A DNA stretch of 64,000 nucleotides from contig JADKFS010000010.1 in the NCBI GenBank assembly GCA_016717335.1, forward strand, positions 248,001-312,000. Reading direction: 5' to 3'. Source of the stretch: Candidatus Ribeiella danica (lineage in GTDB: Bacteria; Chloroflexota; Chloroflexia; Chloroflexales; Roseiflexaceae). Under the pieces are notes generated by a model. That model worked only from the letters and a program-made list of their open reading frames with translations. It was not told where the DNA came from and ran no database searches. This document shows, piece by piece, positions 32,092 through 40,564 of the stretch. The translations under genes and the position numbers were made by a program. Position 1 is the stretch's first letter; every line of letters begins with the position of its first letter.

Positions 32092-34284
32092 CTACTCGAC
32101 GATCAGGCGCATGTCGCCGGACTGGCGCAGGATTGCGACGGCGGTGCGCACGCCGGACTGCTCCCAGCGCAGGTCGATCACGGCGTCGGCCAGCCGCAGG
32201 CCGTGGATCTCGACCCACGGCAGCCAGTCCGGCAGGTGCGGGCGCACGATCCGCAAGGTGCGGCTCGCGGCGTCCGGCTCGAGTCCCAGCAGCCCCCACA
32301 GCAGGCTGGGCAGGGCCCCCGCCGCCCAGGCCTGCGGGCTGCAGGCGAGCGGGTACTGCACCGGCGCCGGGAAATCGCGCCGGTCGTAGCCGGCGAAGAC
32401 CTCGGGCAGCCGGCTGTCGGGGAAGTGCACCGCCGCCTCGCACAGCGCCGTGAAGACCTGGGCGACCTCCGCGTCGAAGCCGTAGCGCTTCAGCCCGATC
32501 CCGATCAGCGCATTGTCGTGCGGCCAGATCGCGCCGACCTGGTAGTCGATCGGGTTGTAGGCCCGCTCGGCGGCCGAGAGCGTGCGGATGCCCCAGCCGC
32601 TCCACATGTGCGGCCCCATCAGCGCGTCGCGCACATGGCCGGCTCGCTCGGGCGGCACGACCCCCGACCACAGCGCCTGGCCGGCGTTGGAGGCGACCGC
32701 CTCGACCTGACGCTGCTCCGCGCCCTCGAGCGCGAGCGCGTAGGTCTGGCGGCCGGGCATCCAGAAGGCCGCGTCGAAGCGGCGCTGCAGCGCATCGGCC
32801 GCCTGCTCCAGCTCGGCCGCGCGCTGCGGATCGCCCGACCGCCGGTACGCGCCGGCCAGCAGGCGCTGCGCGCGATAGAGGTAGCCCTGGACCTCGACCA
32901 GCGCGATCGGCGACTCGGCCAGCGACCCGTCGCGCCGCACGATGCTGTTGCCGGAGTCCTTCCAGCCCTGGTTGCTGAGCCCCTTGCCGGCCTTGCGCTG
33001 GTACTCGATAAACCCGTCGCCGTCCTGGTCGCCGTAGCGCGCGATCCAGCCGAGCGCGGCGTCGACGTTCGGCCGCAGGTGCTCCAGCAGGGCGCGGTCG
33101 TCGGTCCAGCGCAGGTACTCGCCGAGCAGCACCAGCCAGAGCAGCGTCGCGTCGATCGTGCCGTAGTAGGGCGTGAACGGCACCTCGCGCAGGTTGGCCT
33201 GCTCGCCGATGCGCAGCTCGTGCAGGATCTTGCCGGGCTCCTCGTCGCGCTCGGGCCGCTCCCGGCTGCCCTGGTAGCTCGCCAGCACGTGCAGCGTGGC
33301 GGCGGCGATGCGCGGCTCGTACGGCAGCATCTGCAGCGCGGTGATGCAGCTGTCGCGGCCGAACAGCGCCACGAACCAGGGGATGCCGGCGGCGAAGAAC
33401 AGGTCGCTCCGCTGCAGAGTCGTCAGCATCTGCAGGTCGTCGAAGGCGCGGTCGAGCAGGCGGCCGAGCTGCGCGTCTCCGACCCGGACAGTGGTCGTGC
33501 CGATCTTCTGCTTGCCGCGCTCGGCGCGCTCGTGCCAGGGCGCGTCGGCGTGGATCGGGCTGTGCTCGCTGCGGCGGCGGTGGTCGTCGGCGGGCTGCTG
33601 GTCGGCCACGCGGATGGTGCAGCTGAGCGTCACGGCCGCCTGCGGCGCAAGCTCCAGCCGGTAGGTCGCGGCCCCATCGCCGAACGAGTCGGGCGGCGGG
33701 TCCAGCTCGACCGTCGTAGTTCGCAGGTGGCGGTCGGCGCCGTCGTAGCGCAGCGCCAGGGTGCCGGCGGCGAAGGCCGGCTGGTGAAGCGTGCCGCGCT
33801 GCTGCGGCGGGCTGCCGCGGATAGTGAAGATATCCTCGAACTCGGCCGCGAAGCCGAGCGCGATCGTCGTCGCGATCGGGGCGGGCGTGACGTTGCGAAC
33901 CTCGATCTGCTGGCTCAAGCAGTCGGTGACGACCAGCGTGCGGGTGATCGCCAGCGACTGCTTGTACAGCATCGGCCCATCCTCGCGCGGCAGGTCGGGG
34001 TTGCTGAGCACGCAGCGGATGCGGTTGATCTCCTCGGCGGCGGCGTACAGCATCACCGGCCGCACGCCGTCGACCGACAGCGAGGACTGGCAGAGAAAGC
34101 GGCAGTCGTGGAAGTACAGCCCGTAGACGTGCTCGCCGGCCGACACGTTCCCATCCATCTCGGTCAGCAGAAACAGGTTGCCCTGCTTGATCGTCAGCGC
34201 CGAGGTCAGCGCGGGGGTCTTCGGGTTGTGCGGCGGCACGAAGCGCGAGAGCGTGCTCCCGCCGGTTGGCTGTGGCTCTGGCAT
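32092..34284 (-). CDS. Amylo-alpha-1,6-glucosidase / glycogen debranching-type enzyme (GH13-unlike, GH63/GH133-like fold)
   Basis: 730 residues from ATG 34284 (GGAG upstream). The N-terminal domain (PHNPKTPALTSALTIKQGNL, then EMDGNVSAGEHVYGLYFHDC) is the GDE_N_bis-type beta domain. The C-terminal (alpha/alpha)6 barrel contains FAAGIPWFVALFGRDSCITA, IARYGDQDGDGFIEYQRKAG and QGWKDSGNSIV, the landmarks of bacterial amylo-alpha-1,6-glucosidase-like enzymes. It probably debranches or trims glycogen or other alpha-glucans in the cytoplasm; the exact linkage is not deducible. The preceding frame is repeat DNA and was excluded. Confidence 0.85.
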   Translation of the reverse strand: MPEPQPTGGSTLSRFVPPHNPKTPALTSALTIKQGNLFLLTEMDGNVSAGEHVYGLYFHDCRFLCQSSLSVDGVRPVMLYAAAEEINRIRCVLSNPDLPREDGPMLYKQSLAITRTLVVTDCLSQQIEVRNVTPAPIATTIALGFAAEFEDIFTIRGSPPQQRGTLHQPAFAAGTLALRYDGADRHLRTTTVELDPPPDSFGDGAATYRLELAPQAAVTLSCTIRVADQQPADDHRRRSEHSPIHADAPWHERAERGKQKIGTTTVRVGDAQLGRLLDRAFDDLQMLTTLQRSDLFFAAGIPWFVALFGRDSCITALQMLPYEPRIAAATLHVLASYQGSRERPERDEEPGKILHELRIGEQANLREVPFTPYYGTIDATLLWLVLLGEYLRWTDDRALLEHLRPNVDAALGWIARYGDQDGDGFIEYQRKAGKGLSNQGWKDSGNSIVRRDGSLAESPIALVEVQGYLYRAQRLLAGAYRRSGDPQRAAELEQAADALQRRFDAAFWMPGRQTYALALEGAEQRQVEAVASNAGQALWSGVVPPERAGHVRDALMGPHMWSGWGIRTLSAAERAYNPIDYQVGAIWPHDNALIGIGLKRYGFDAEVAQVFTALCEAAVHFPDSRLPEVFAGYDRRDFPAPVQYPLACSPQAWAAGALPSLLWGLLGLEPDAASRTLRIVRPHLPDWLPWVEIHGLRLADAVIDLRWEQSGVRTAVAILRQSGDMRLIVE

Positions 34285-34384
34285 GGCGATCTCCAGCTCG
34301 CGGCGACGCCGGGCCGCGCGACGCAGGCGGCCGGCGTGGAGCATGTTGCAAGTGGCATACCAGGCGCTGCGCGCGGCTTGCTCG

Positions 34385-34700
34385 GGGGCGCTGCGCCCCC
34401 GGCCCCCCGCCCGGGGAACCCGCGCCGGTTCAAGCGGCCTCCGGCCAGGTGTTTTTTCCGGGGCGGCCCCGGTCACCTTGTCACCTGGTCACCTTGTCAT
34501 CTTTTCTCCGGGGCGCTGCGCCCCCGGCCCCCCGGCACCCAAAGGGTACCCGGGGAACCCACGCCGGTTCAGGCGGCCTCCGGCCAGGTGTTTTTTCCGG
34601 GGCGGCCCCGGTCGCCTTGTCACCTGGTCACCTTGTCATCTTTTCTCCGGGGCGCTGCGCCCCCGGCCCCCCGCCCGGGGGAACCCGCGCCGGTTCCCCC
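34385..34700. repeat. Tandem duplication of GC-rich palindrome block with CACCTTGT units
   Basis: GGGGCGCTGCGCCCCC begins at 34385, 34510 and 34649, so a unit of 125-139 bp is repeated. Each unit also has CCTCCGGCCAGGTGTTTTTT, GGGGCGGCCCCGGTC and a short CACCTTGTCACCTGGT block of the octamer type. It lies upstream of the debranching enzyme and contains no gene. Confidence 0.85.
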
Positions 34701-34704
34701 GGCC

Positions 34705-34870
34705 CCCCTCCGGCACATGATGCCATCTCAGCTGCACTGCTGGTTGCGCATGCCTAGCAACATTCCTTGGAGGCGAGTTGCAACCCGCCGCGCGTGGATT
34801 CAGCCGGGCATGCGCGCCAAGCACTGGAAGCGAGACGAGTTTATTTTGGGGTCCAGGGGCACACGCCCCG
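34705..34870 (+). repeat. Dispersed repeat family A, copy 5 (forward)
   Basis: CTCCGGCACATGATGCCATC at the left, GCATGCCTAGCAACATTCC, CCGCGCGTGGATTCAGCCGG and ATTTTGGGGTCCAGGGGC at the right. The inverted ends are imperfect. A GC-rich flank with GGGGGCGCGCAGCCCCC continues to 35000. Confidence 0.82.
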
Positions 34871-35005
34871 GCCGGGGGGCGGCGGGGGTGGCGGCCCACC
34901 CCCGCCCGCGGGGGCACGGGGGCGCGCAGCCCCCGCAAGCCGTGTGGGTTGCACCCGCGGGAGGCACGGGGGGCGCGCAGCCCCCAGGGCTCGCGCAGCG
35001 AGAAG

Positions 35006-35944
35006 CTAGGGATCGCCCGCCGCGCGGGGCCGGCGCAGCCCGACCACCTGCAGCGCGCGGCGCAGCAGCTCATCGACCACGTCGGCCGGGCCTTTGTAGT
35101 CGCCGCTGCCCAGCGATGCGCCCGCCACCTCCTGCGGGTCCGGCGCCGCGCCGCGCTCGGCGGCGATCGCGTCACGGCGCTCCATGATCCAGCGGTACAG
35201 GTCGGCCTCGGTCCGTCGCTGGAAGGCGCCCAGCGCGCGCCGCTCGCGGATCAGCCGCACGATCGGCATGTAGACGGCGTCGTACCAGTCGGCGACGGCC
35301 TCGTCCCGGCTGATCTCGCCGCCGCGCTGCTGCGCCAGCAGCGCGCGGTGCACGTTGATATGCCGCACGAGGTCGAGGTAGCAGCCAAGCTCGCTGAACT
35401 CGATCCGCTCGTCGGGCCGCAGCTGGTGCAGGTTGGTCCACTCCAGAAAATCGCTGTACTCCTCGGTCCGCAGGAGATCGCGCACCGACAGCGCGGGCGT
35501 GAGCGGCACGTCGACGATCAGCTCGGTGATCTCGGCCTCGATGTACTGCCGGCCGAGCGTGCGCGCGACCGACACGCGGTGGTTGCCGTCGCGCACGAAG
35601 TAGATGTCGCCGATCTTCCAGAGATCGATCGGCGGCAGATCGCCCGATTTCAGCATCAGGCGGCCGACGCTGCCCCAGCGCTGCCGGGCGACGGTCGCGC
35701 GCGGCAGAAAGTGCCGGTCGAAGTCGGCGTAGCGCCCCTCGCTGCCGACGATCTGGTCGAGCTCGACTGTCCGCTGGCCGATGGCGTGCTGGCCGCGCAC
35801 GTTGATGCGCCTGCGAACATCCTCGAAGGTCAGCAGATCGTTCGGCTGCTGGCGCACCAGATCGAGGATGGACGCCAGCAGCGCCCGGCCGCGCGCGGCG
35901 CGGAAATGCTGAAGCTCGGGCGACATCTCCCACGACGAAGTCAT
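35006..35944 (-). CDS. ParB-like/DUF4032-type protein
   Basis: 312 residues from ATG 35944, preceded by AAGGGGA. LPPIDLWKIGDIYFVRDGNH followed by RVSVARTLGRQYIEAEITEL matches the ParB/sulfiredoxin-type nucleotide-binding fold: the G-N-H-R motif in this context is typical of ParB-like nuclease domains. The C-terminal half (DLVRHINVHRALLAQQRGG, WYDAVYMPIVRLIRERR) resembles DUF4032. No partition partner (parA) is nearby; the neighbours are an anti-sigma factor and ECF sigma factor, so it is probably not chromosome segregation. Function unknown. Confidence 0.65.
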   Translation of the reverse strand: MTSSWEMSPELQHFRAARGRALLASILDLVRQQPNDLLTFEDVRRRINVRGQHAIGQRTVELDQIVGSEGRYADFDRHFLPRATVARQRWGSVGRLMLKSGDLPPIDLWKIGDIYFVRDGNHRVSVARTLGRQYIEAEITELIVDVPLTPALSVRDLLRTEEYSDFLEWTNLHQLRPDERIEFSELGCYLDLVRHINVHRALLAQQRGGEISRDEAVADWYDAVYMPIVRLIRERRALGAFQRRTEADLYRWIMERRDAIAAERGAAPDPQEVAGASLGSGDYKGPADVVDELLRRALQVVGLRRPRAAGDP

Positions 35945-36017
35945 CACCAGTCCCCTTTGCTACTTCGCTTCCCGACGGTGTCTGCTCGAAGATGCGGGTA
36001 GGCCAGGGCGAGCGGCA

Positions 36018-36287
36018 TCAGAGCGGCGCCATCTTGTGGGCCAGGCGCGCGAGCAGCCGCGCCTCGACGTCTTCCGGCAGATCGGCCGGCGTCGCGTCGA
36101 GGGCGTGGTAGAGGCGGATCGTCTTCGACAGCGTGTCGAAGACCACCCGGCAGTCGGCGCAGCCGGCCAGGTGCCGCTCCAGCTCGCGGCACAGCTCGGC
36201 GGCCAGCTCGCCATCCACGTAGGCGTTCAGCTGGCCCAGCAGATCCCGGCACCGGGTGGAATCGGCATGGCGGTGCTCGGTCATCAT
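36018..36287 (-). CDS. Anti-sigma factor, zinc-finger type (ZAS)
   Basis: 89 residues. CRDLLGQLNAYVDGEL and HLAGCADCRVVFDTL give the H-x3-C-x2-C zinc-binding anti-sigma domain. No transmembrane helix is visible, so it is a soluble ZAS protein. It starts at ATG 36287 (ATGATGA, overlapping the sigma-factor stop by 4 bases), which implies translational coupling and equal dosage with the sigma factor. The signal it senses is unknown; soluble ZAS proteins often respond to thiol oxidation. Confidence 0.88.
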   Translation of the reverse strand: MMTEHRHADSTRCRDLLGQLNAYVDGELAAELCRELERHLAGCADCRVVFDTLSKTIRLYHALDATPADLPEDVEARLLARLAHKMAPL

Positions 36288-36901
36288 GCCCCGACCCCAT
36301 CGGCGGCAAGGTAGCCCGCCAGCAGCTCGCGCAGGCGCAGCCTGGCGCGGTGCAGCCGCACCTTGACCGCGCTCTCGCCCAGGCCGAGCGCGGCGGCGGT
36401 GCCCTGGGTGCTCAGGCCCTGCAGCTCGCGCAGCACGAAGACGACGCGCTGGCTTTCCGGCAGCGCCGCCAGCGCGTGCTCGAGCTGCGCCCGCAGCTCC
36501 AGATCGAGCGCCGCGCGCGCCGGATCGATCGGCCATGCCTGCAGATTCTGCGGCAGATCGTCCGGCTGAAGCGTCTGGTCAAGCACGTCGATCGCCGTCG
36601 TCGGGGCCTGGCGGCGCCGCAGCTGCATGAGCGCCTCGTTGGTCGCGATGCGGTAGAGCCAGGTGCCCAGGCCGCTGCGCCCCTCGAACGAGCCGATCTT
36701 CTCGCAGGCGTGGATGAACGTGAGCTGCAGCACGGCCTCGGCCTCGTCGGGGTCGGCGATCATATGCAGGGCGCGGGCATAGACCAGCGGGGCAAAGCGC
36801 TTGATCAGACAGGTGCAGGCGTCCGGCTCGCCGCCGCGCAGCCCTTCCAGAAGCGCCATCTCGCTATCGTAGACGCTGATGTCAATGGGCGGTCCGGGCA
36901 C
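36284..36901 (-). CDS. ECF sigma factor
   Basis: 205 residues. Region 2 is CLIKRFAPLVYARALHMIAD with EAEAVLQLTFIHACEKI, and GLGTWLYRIATNEALMQLRR completes 2.4. Region 4 is ALAALPESQRVVFVLRELQG then LSTQGTAAALGLGESAVKVR. GTG 36901 follows AAGGAG. The stop overlaps the anti-sigma gene. Targets are not visible; an AAC/GTC-like ECF promoter was not located with confidence in the upstream 36902-37000. Confidence 0.92.
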   Translation of the reverse strand: MPGPPIDISVYDSEMALLEGLRGGEPDACTCLIKRFAPLVYARALHMIADPDEAEAVLQLTFIHACEKIGSFEGRSGLGTWLYRIATNEALMQLRRRQAPTTAIDVLDQTLQPDDLPQNLQAWPIDPARAALDLELRAQLEHALAALPESQRVVFVLRELQGLSTQGTAAALGLGESAVKVRLHRARLRLRELLAGYLAADGVGA

Positions 36902-37099
36902 GAGCCACTCCTTCTAATCCCTGCGGATGTACTCCCTGCGGATGCGGGGCCTGCGACGCCGGTCTATTGTACGCATGATCGCGGCGCGTGTCGAGCCCGG
37001 CTCGGGGACGCGCTACGCGCGGTTTTTCGGGGCGCTGCGCGCCCCTGCACCCGATCCGAGTCGTATAGACAGCGTGCGTGTCTGCGTGGGCGGGCTCCC

Positions 37100-37345
37100 G
37101 CCCCCACACCCCCGGCCGGGGGCGGAGCCCGCCCCCAGACCCCCTGCAAAGAGTGCCATCTTGGCGGCAACCCAGTGGCTCATGCCCAGCCGAATCACGG
37201 CGCGGCGGGATGTAATTCGCTGTGATGCATTCGAAAGCCATGCGCGGCGTCTTGCTTCCGCCCTTTCGGAATGTTGCCGGGCATGTGCCACTTCGCGTGC
37301 AATTGAGCATGCATCATTTGCCGGAGGGGAGCTGGGGGAACCGGC
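37100..37345 (-). repeat. Dispersed repeat family A, copy 6 (reverse)
   Basis: Reading on the minus strand: CCGGCAAATGATGCATGC, CATGCCCGGCAACATTCC, then a longer middle containing GTGATTCGGCTGGGCATGAG, and a GC-rich flank. Plus-strand ends are GCATCATTTGCCGGAGGGG and CCCCCGGCCGGGGGCGG. The inner region is longer than in copy 4. No gene in 36902-37427. Confidence 0.8.
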
Positions 37346-37427
37346 GCGGGTTCCCCAGGCGGGGGGGCCGGGGGCGCAGCGCCCCGAAAAAAGAGTCGCC
37401 GGGGCGCGCAGCCCCTGAGCCACACGC
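37346..37427. repeat. GC-rich palindromes at the end of repeat A copy 6
   Basis: GGGGGCGCAGCGCCCC and GGGGCGCGCAGCCCC stretches immediately before the DUF5671 gene 3' end. Confidence 0.7.
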
Positions 37428-39245
37428 TCAGGGGGCTGCGACCGGCATCGCGGGCGCGAGCGGCTGCGCGCCGGCTGCGCCGCGCAGGAGCTGTGCTGCC
37501 TCGCGCGCCAGCGACTCGTCGCCGCGGCGCGCCCCGACGATCTCAAGCCCGGGGGCCGGGCCGGCCAGCACCACGCGGCGCCCGCCAAAGCCACGGGCAG
37601 CCGCGGCGAGCGGCCCGTCCAGCAGCGACGCCAGCTGGACGATCAGGACATCCGCGCCGGCGAGCGCCGCCTCCGCCCCCGGATCGTCCCCCGCGGCGGA
37701 GCGGACCGTGGCGCGCGGCAGCTCGCGCGCCACGGCGGATAGCACGGCCTGGCGCAGCGGCTCGTCGGCCACTACCGCGATGGTCAGGCCCGCGCCGCCG
37801 GCCGACTGAGCGGCCCCCGCGCGGCGCAGCAGCAGCGCGTGCGCCCCGGCGATCGCGCCACCCACCAGGGCATACCCGGCCCAGCGCCCCGACTCGGCCA
37901 GGAAGTCGGGCTCGGCGGCGCCCAGCAGCGCGCCAAGCACCAGCCGCACGAGCGTCACCGTCGCGACCACGGTCGCCACGATGCCAAACAGCAGCGCGGC
38001 GTACAGGTAGATCCGCCGCGAGAGCGTGCGCTCCTCGGCGGGCGCGGCGCGCACGCGCCGCTCGACCGATTGCGCCATCACGGCGTACACCGGCAGCGCC
38101 ACCAGCGAGAGCGCCAGGTAGATGCTGAGCGGCTCGCGCCAGCCCGCGCCGAGCGCGTCCGGCGCAAGCGCCAGCCGCGCCAGCGTGGCGAGCAGCCCGC
38201 CCAGCCCGAAGAACAGCGCGCCCAGGCCGACCGCGGCCATCAGGTAGCCAAAGACGCGCTGCGCCGTCGCGCCGCGCTCGGGCGATTGGTCGGCGCGCGC
38301 CTCCTCGGCCATCTGGCGGCGGTGGTAGGCCCACAGCGGCGTCGCGACGATCACCAGCGCCAGCGCCTGCGTGTGGTCGGTCAGCAGCGTCGACCAGGAG
38401 GCGCCGCCCAGCGCCGCCAGCAGCACGGCGTAGAGGATGGTTGCCATGCCGCCGATCGCCGCGACCGCCGCGGCCGCGACGACCAGCGCGCTGTAGACCT
38501 GGCGCAGGCTCGAGCGGGCCTCGTCGGCCTGCAGCGGCGTGCGCTCGCGCACCAGCCCGCGCGCCCAGAGATGGTGCGGCAGCCAGATCGCCAGGCCGGC
38601 GATCAGCATCGCGGCGGCCGAGCCGATGCCCGCCGTGCTGCCGATGGTGGGCGTCAGGGCCAGGCGAAGCAGCTGGGCCAGCAGGTCGACCGCGGCATAC
38701 GCCGCGACCGACAGGCTGACCGCCTGCACGACGACCATGTACCAGCGGCGCAGGGTCGCCGGGGCGCCGGTCTGCTCGACCTCCCGGCGATCCTGGCCGA
38801 CGACGCGCCAGTGGTAGAGCCAGATCGGCGCGTACACCACCACCGTCGCGATCGACGCGGCCAGCTGCGTGCCAGACAGACCCAGCGCCTCCCCGCCCAG
38901 CAGCGCGTCGAGCAGATCGCGCAGGCCGAACAGCACGACGAGCGCCATGACCGCCAGCGCCAGGTAGACATACAGCCGCCGCAGCGCCGAGCGCTGCTCC
39001 TCGGCGTGCGCTGCGCCGCGCTGCACCACCCACCAGTGGAACGCCCACAGCGGCAGCCCGATCAGCAGCAGCGCCGCGCTGCCGCTCAGTCGCAGCACCT
39101 CCTGGTCGGCCGGGCCGAGCGCCTGCGGCGCCAGCAGCCGCTCAAGCAGCGTGCCCAGCAGGTCGCTGGCGCCGGCGGCCAGCATCTGTAGGCCGATAAA
39201 TGCGGCGGCGTAAAAATACAGCCGTCGAACGATCGTGAGTGCCAT
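37428..39245 (-). CDS. Multi-repeat DUF5671 membrane protein
   Basis: 605 residues made of about six repeats, each beginning RLYxYxA or RxYxYLxA followed by a strongly hydrophobic stretch (RRLYFYAAAFIGLQMLAAGA, RRLYVYLALAVMALVVLFGL, RRWYMVVVQAVSLSVAAYAA, RQVYSALVVAAAAVAAIGGM, RVFGYLMAAVGLGALFFGLG, RRIYLYAALLFGIVATVVAT). Each repeat has two to three helices, so about 18 membrane spans are expected. The C-terminal 150 residues are soluble, with a Rossmann-like pattern (LTIAVVADEPLRQAVLSAVA). Function is unknown, and the ligand-binding look of the tail suggests sensing or signal transduction. Confidence 0.75.
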   Translation of the reverse strand: MALTIVRRLYFYAAAFIGLQMLAAGASDLLGTLLERLLAPQALGPADQEVLRLSGSAALLLIGLPLWAFHWWVVQRGAAHAEEQRSALRRLYVYLALAVMALVVLFGLRDLLDALLGGEALGLSGTQLAASIATVVVYAPIWLYHWRVVGQDRREVEQTGAPATLRRWYMVVVQAVSLSVAAYAAVDLLAQLLRLALTPTIGSTAGIGSAAAMLIAGLAIWLPHHLWARGLVRERTPLQADEARSSLRQVYSALVVAAAAVAAIGGMATILYAVLLAALGGASWSTLLTDHTQALALVIVATPLWAYHRRQMAEEARADQSPERGATAQRVFGYLMAAVGLGALFFGLGGLLATLARLALAPDALGAGWREPLSIYLALSLVALPVYAVMAQSVERRVRAAPAEERTLSRRIYLYAALLFGIVATVVATVTLVRLVLGALLGAAEPDFLAESGRWAGYALVGGAIAGAHALLLRRAGAAQSAGGAGLTIAVVADEPLRQAVLSAVARELPRATVRSAAGDDPGAEAALAGADVLIVQLASLLDGPLAAAARGFGGRRVVLAGPAPGLEIVGARRGDESLAREAAQLLRGAAGAQPLAPAMPVAAP

Positions 39246-39274
39246 GTCCGACTCCCTTCAGCATCGCTCGCGCG

Positions 39275-39778
39275 CTATACAGGCTTCGCCGGGATCGGGA
39301 GATAGAACGGCCCGCCGACGATCTTCCAGGCGTCGCCCTCGCGGCTCAGCAGCACGTCGCGCTGCTCGTTCCACTCGTTCGAGCCAAACAGCCCGCCCGG
39401 CTGCACGTGGGTCAGCGTCACCTGGACCGTCGCCGCAGCGCCGCTGACGGTCGCGCCAGTCACGCGCATCTGGCTCTGCTGGAGCTGGCCGCCGAGCTGC
39501 TGCTGCAGATCCAGCAGGGAAAGCTGCGCGCGGGACTCGGCGGCGAGGTACGCCTGCGCGGCGGCGTAGTCCTCGGCGTAGGCCGCCTGGTAGAAGCGCT
39601 GGACGACGCCCTCGGGGGTCGTCTCGGGCGCCAGCGTGGGAGCGCGGCGGGACACAAGCGGAATGGCGACCAGCCCGATCACGATCAGGAGCACGGCTCC
39701 GGCCACGATCGCGGCCAGTAGCGGGTCGATCCTGCGGCGAGCGGGCGTGGCGCCGGCGGGCTGTGGCGTCTGGCTCAT
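39275..39778 (-). CDS. Membrane-anchored NTF2/DUF4878-like protein
   Basis: 167 residues. One transmembrane helix (IDPLLAAIVAGAVLLIVIGL, with 20 residues of N-terminal cytoplasmic Pro/Arg-rich sequence) and an exported alpha+beta domain beginning TTPEGVVQRFYQAAYAEDY, then LSREGDAWKIVGGPFYLPIP at the end. The order of helix and bent sheet is NTF2/DUF4878-like. No catalytic site is visible. It follows the DUF5671 gene upstream on the same strand and is probably co-expressed. Confidence 0.6.
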   Translation of the reverse strand: MSQTPQPAGATPARRRIDPLLAAIVAGAVLLIVIGLVAIPLVSRRAPTLAPETTPEGVVQRFYQAAYAEDYAAAQAYLAAESRAQLSLLDLQQQLGGQLQQSQMRVTGATVSGAAATVQVTLTHVQPGGLFGSNEWNEQRDVLLSREGDAWKIVGGPFYLPIPAKPV

Positions 39779-39917
39779 ATGCAAACTCCTAGAGGTGATG
39801 CGGCGCCTCTGCCTGCGATCGGCGGGGTGCGTGGCGATAGGCGAGCGCCTACGTCTCTATGCTTCAGTATACCGCGGTTGGCGTTTCTCCGCATCAGTCG
39901 GGAGTATTCTCTTTTGT

Positions 39918-39954
39918 GGTGCTCTTCCGGGGCGCTGCGCCCCGGAAGAGCACC
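39918..39954. repeat. 37-bp perfect palindrome
   Basis: GGTGCTCTTCCGGGGCGC and GCGCCCCGGAAGAGCACC flank a single T. The inner GGGGCGCTGCGCCCC is the family A flanking palindrome. It is directly before the YbjQ promoter. Confidence 0.85.
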
Positions 39955-39956
39955 GC

Positions 39957-39985
39957 TTGTCGTCGCGCGTATTCTTTGCTACACT
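39957..39985 (+). promoter_or_regulatory. Promoter of the YbjQ gene
   Basis: TTGTCG (39957-39962), 17-bp spacer, TACACT (39980-39985). The -35 begins 3 bases after a 37-bp palindrome. Confidence 0.6.
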
Positions 39986-40027
39986 CGACCCAACTTCAAC
40001 CGAGACAACCACTCAAGGAGGTTCACC

Positions 40028-40495
40028 ATGCACTGCCCTATGTGTGATGCCGTCATCCCCAACGACTCCCAGTTCTGCATCATCTGCGGCGCGTCGGTAG
40101 CCCAGGCCCCCCCGCAGACCGGCCGGACGCAGCGGCTACCGCCGGGCCACCCGCTGGCGCTCGACCCGGCGATGGTCACCTCGGCCTTCACGCTCCCCGG
40201 CTTTCGCCTGGTCCAGGCGCTCGGCATCGTGCGCGGGCTGACCGTGCGCTCCGCCAGCTTCGGCGGCCAGATCGCGGCGGCCTTTCAGTCGCTCGGCGGC
40301 GGCAATATCCGCACGATGACGGCGGTCTGCGAGCATGCGCGCACCGAGGCCTACCTCATGACGCTCGAGCACGCGGCCCAGCTCGGCGCCAACGCGATCA
40401 TCGGCTTCGGCTACGATACGACCGAGATCGCGCAGGGGATGACCGAGGTTCTGGCGTATGGGACGGCCGTGATCGTGGAGCCGGGGCGCGGCTAG
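40028..40495 (+). CDS. Zinc-ribbon plus YbjQ (DUF74) domain protein
   Basis: 155 residues from ATG 40028 (AAGGAGG upstream). Residues 1-24 hold CPMCDAVIPNDSQFCIIC, a CxxC...CxxC zinc ribbon. The rest is the YbjQ_1 fold: VQALGIVRGLTVRSASFGGQ, then EHAAQLGANAIIGFGYDTTE, a pentameric small-domain family sometimes annotated as heavy-metal binding. The role is not known. The added ribbon is a common arrangement in non-model phyla. Confidence 0.82.
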   Translation: MHCPMCDAVIPNDSQFCIICGASVAQAPPQTGRTQRLPPGHPLALDPAMVTSAFTLPGFRLVQALGIVRGLTVRSASFGGQIAAAFQSLGGGNIRTMTAVCEHARTEAYLMTLEHAAQLGANAIIGFGYDTTEIAQGMTEVLAYGTAVIVEPGRG

Positions 40496-40564
40496 GTCGG
40501 CGCCCGCGTGGTGGTATACTAGCGCCTACAGCCCTGCCCTTACGGATATGTAGCGTGGGAACCT

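Noticed and set aside
31855..35187. Long plus-strand frame opposite the debranching enzyme
   Set aside because: It reads through two family A copies and the antisense of the amylo-glucosidase; low complexity and no motif.
34778..36001. Plus-strand frame across family A copy 5 and the ParB-like gene antisense
   Set aside because: The first part is repeat sequence, and the same peptide pattern (QPAARGFSRACAPS) occurs at the other copies, so it is not a gene.
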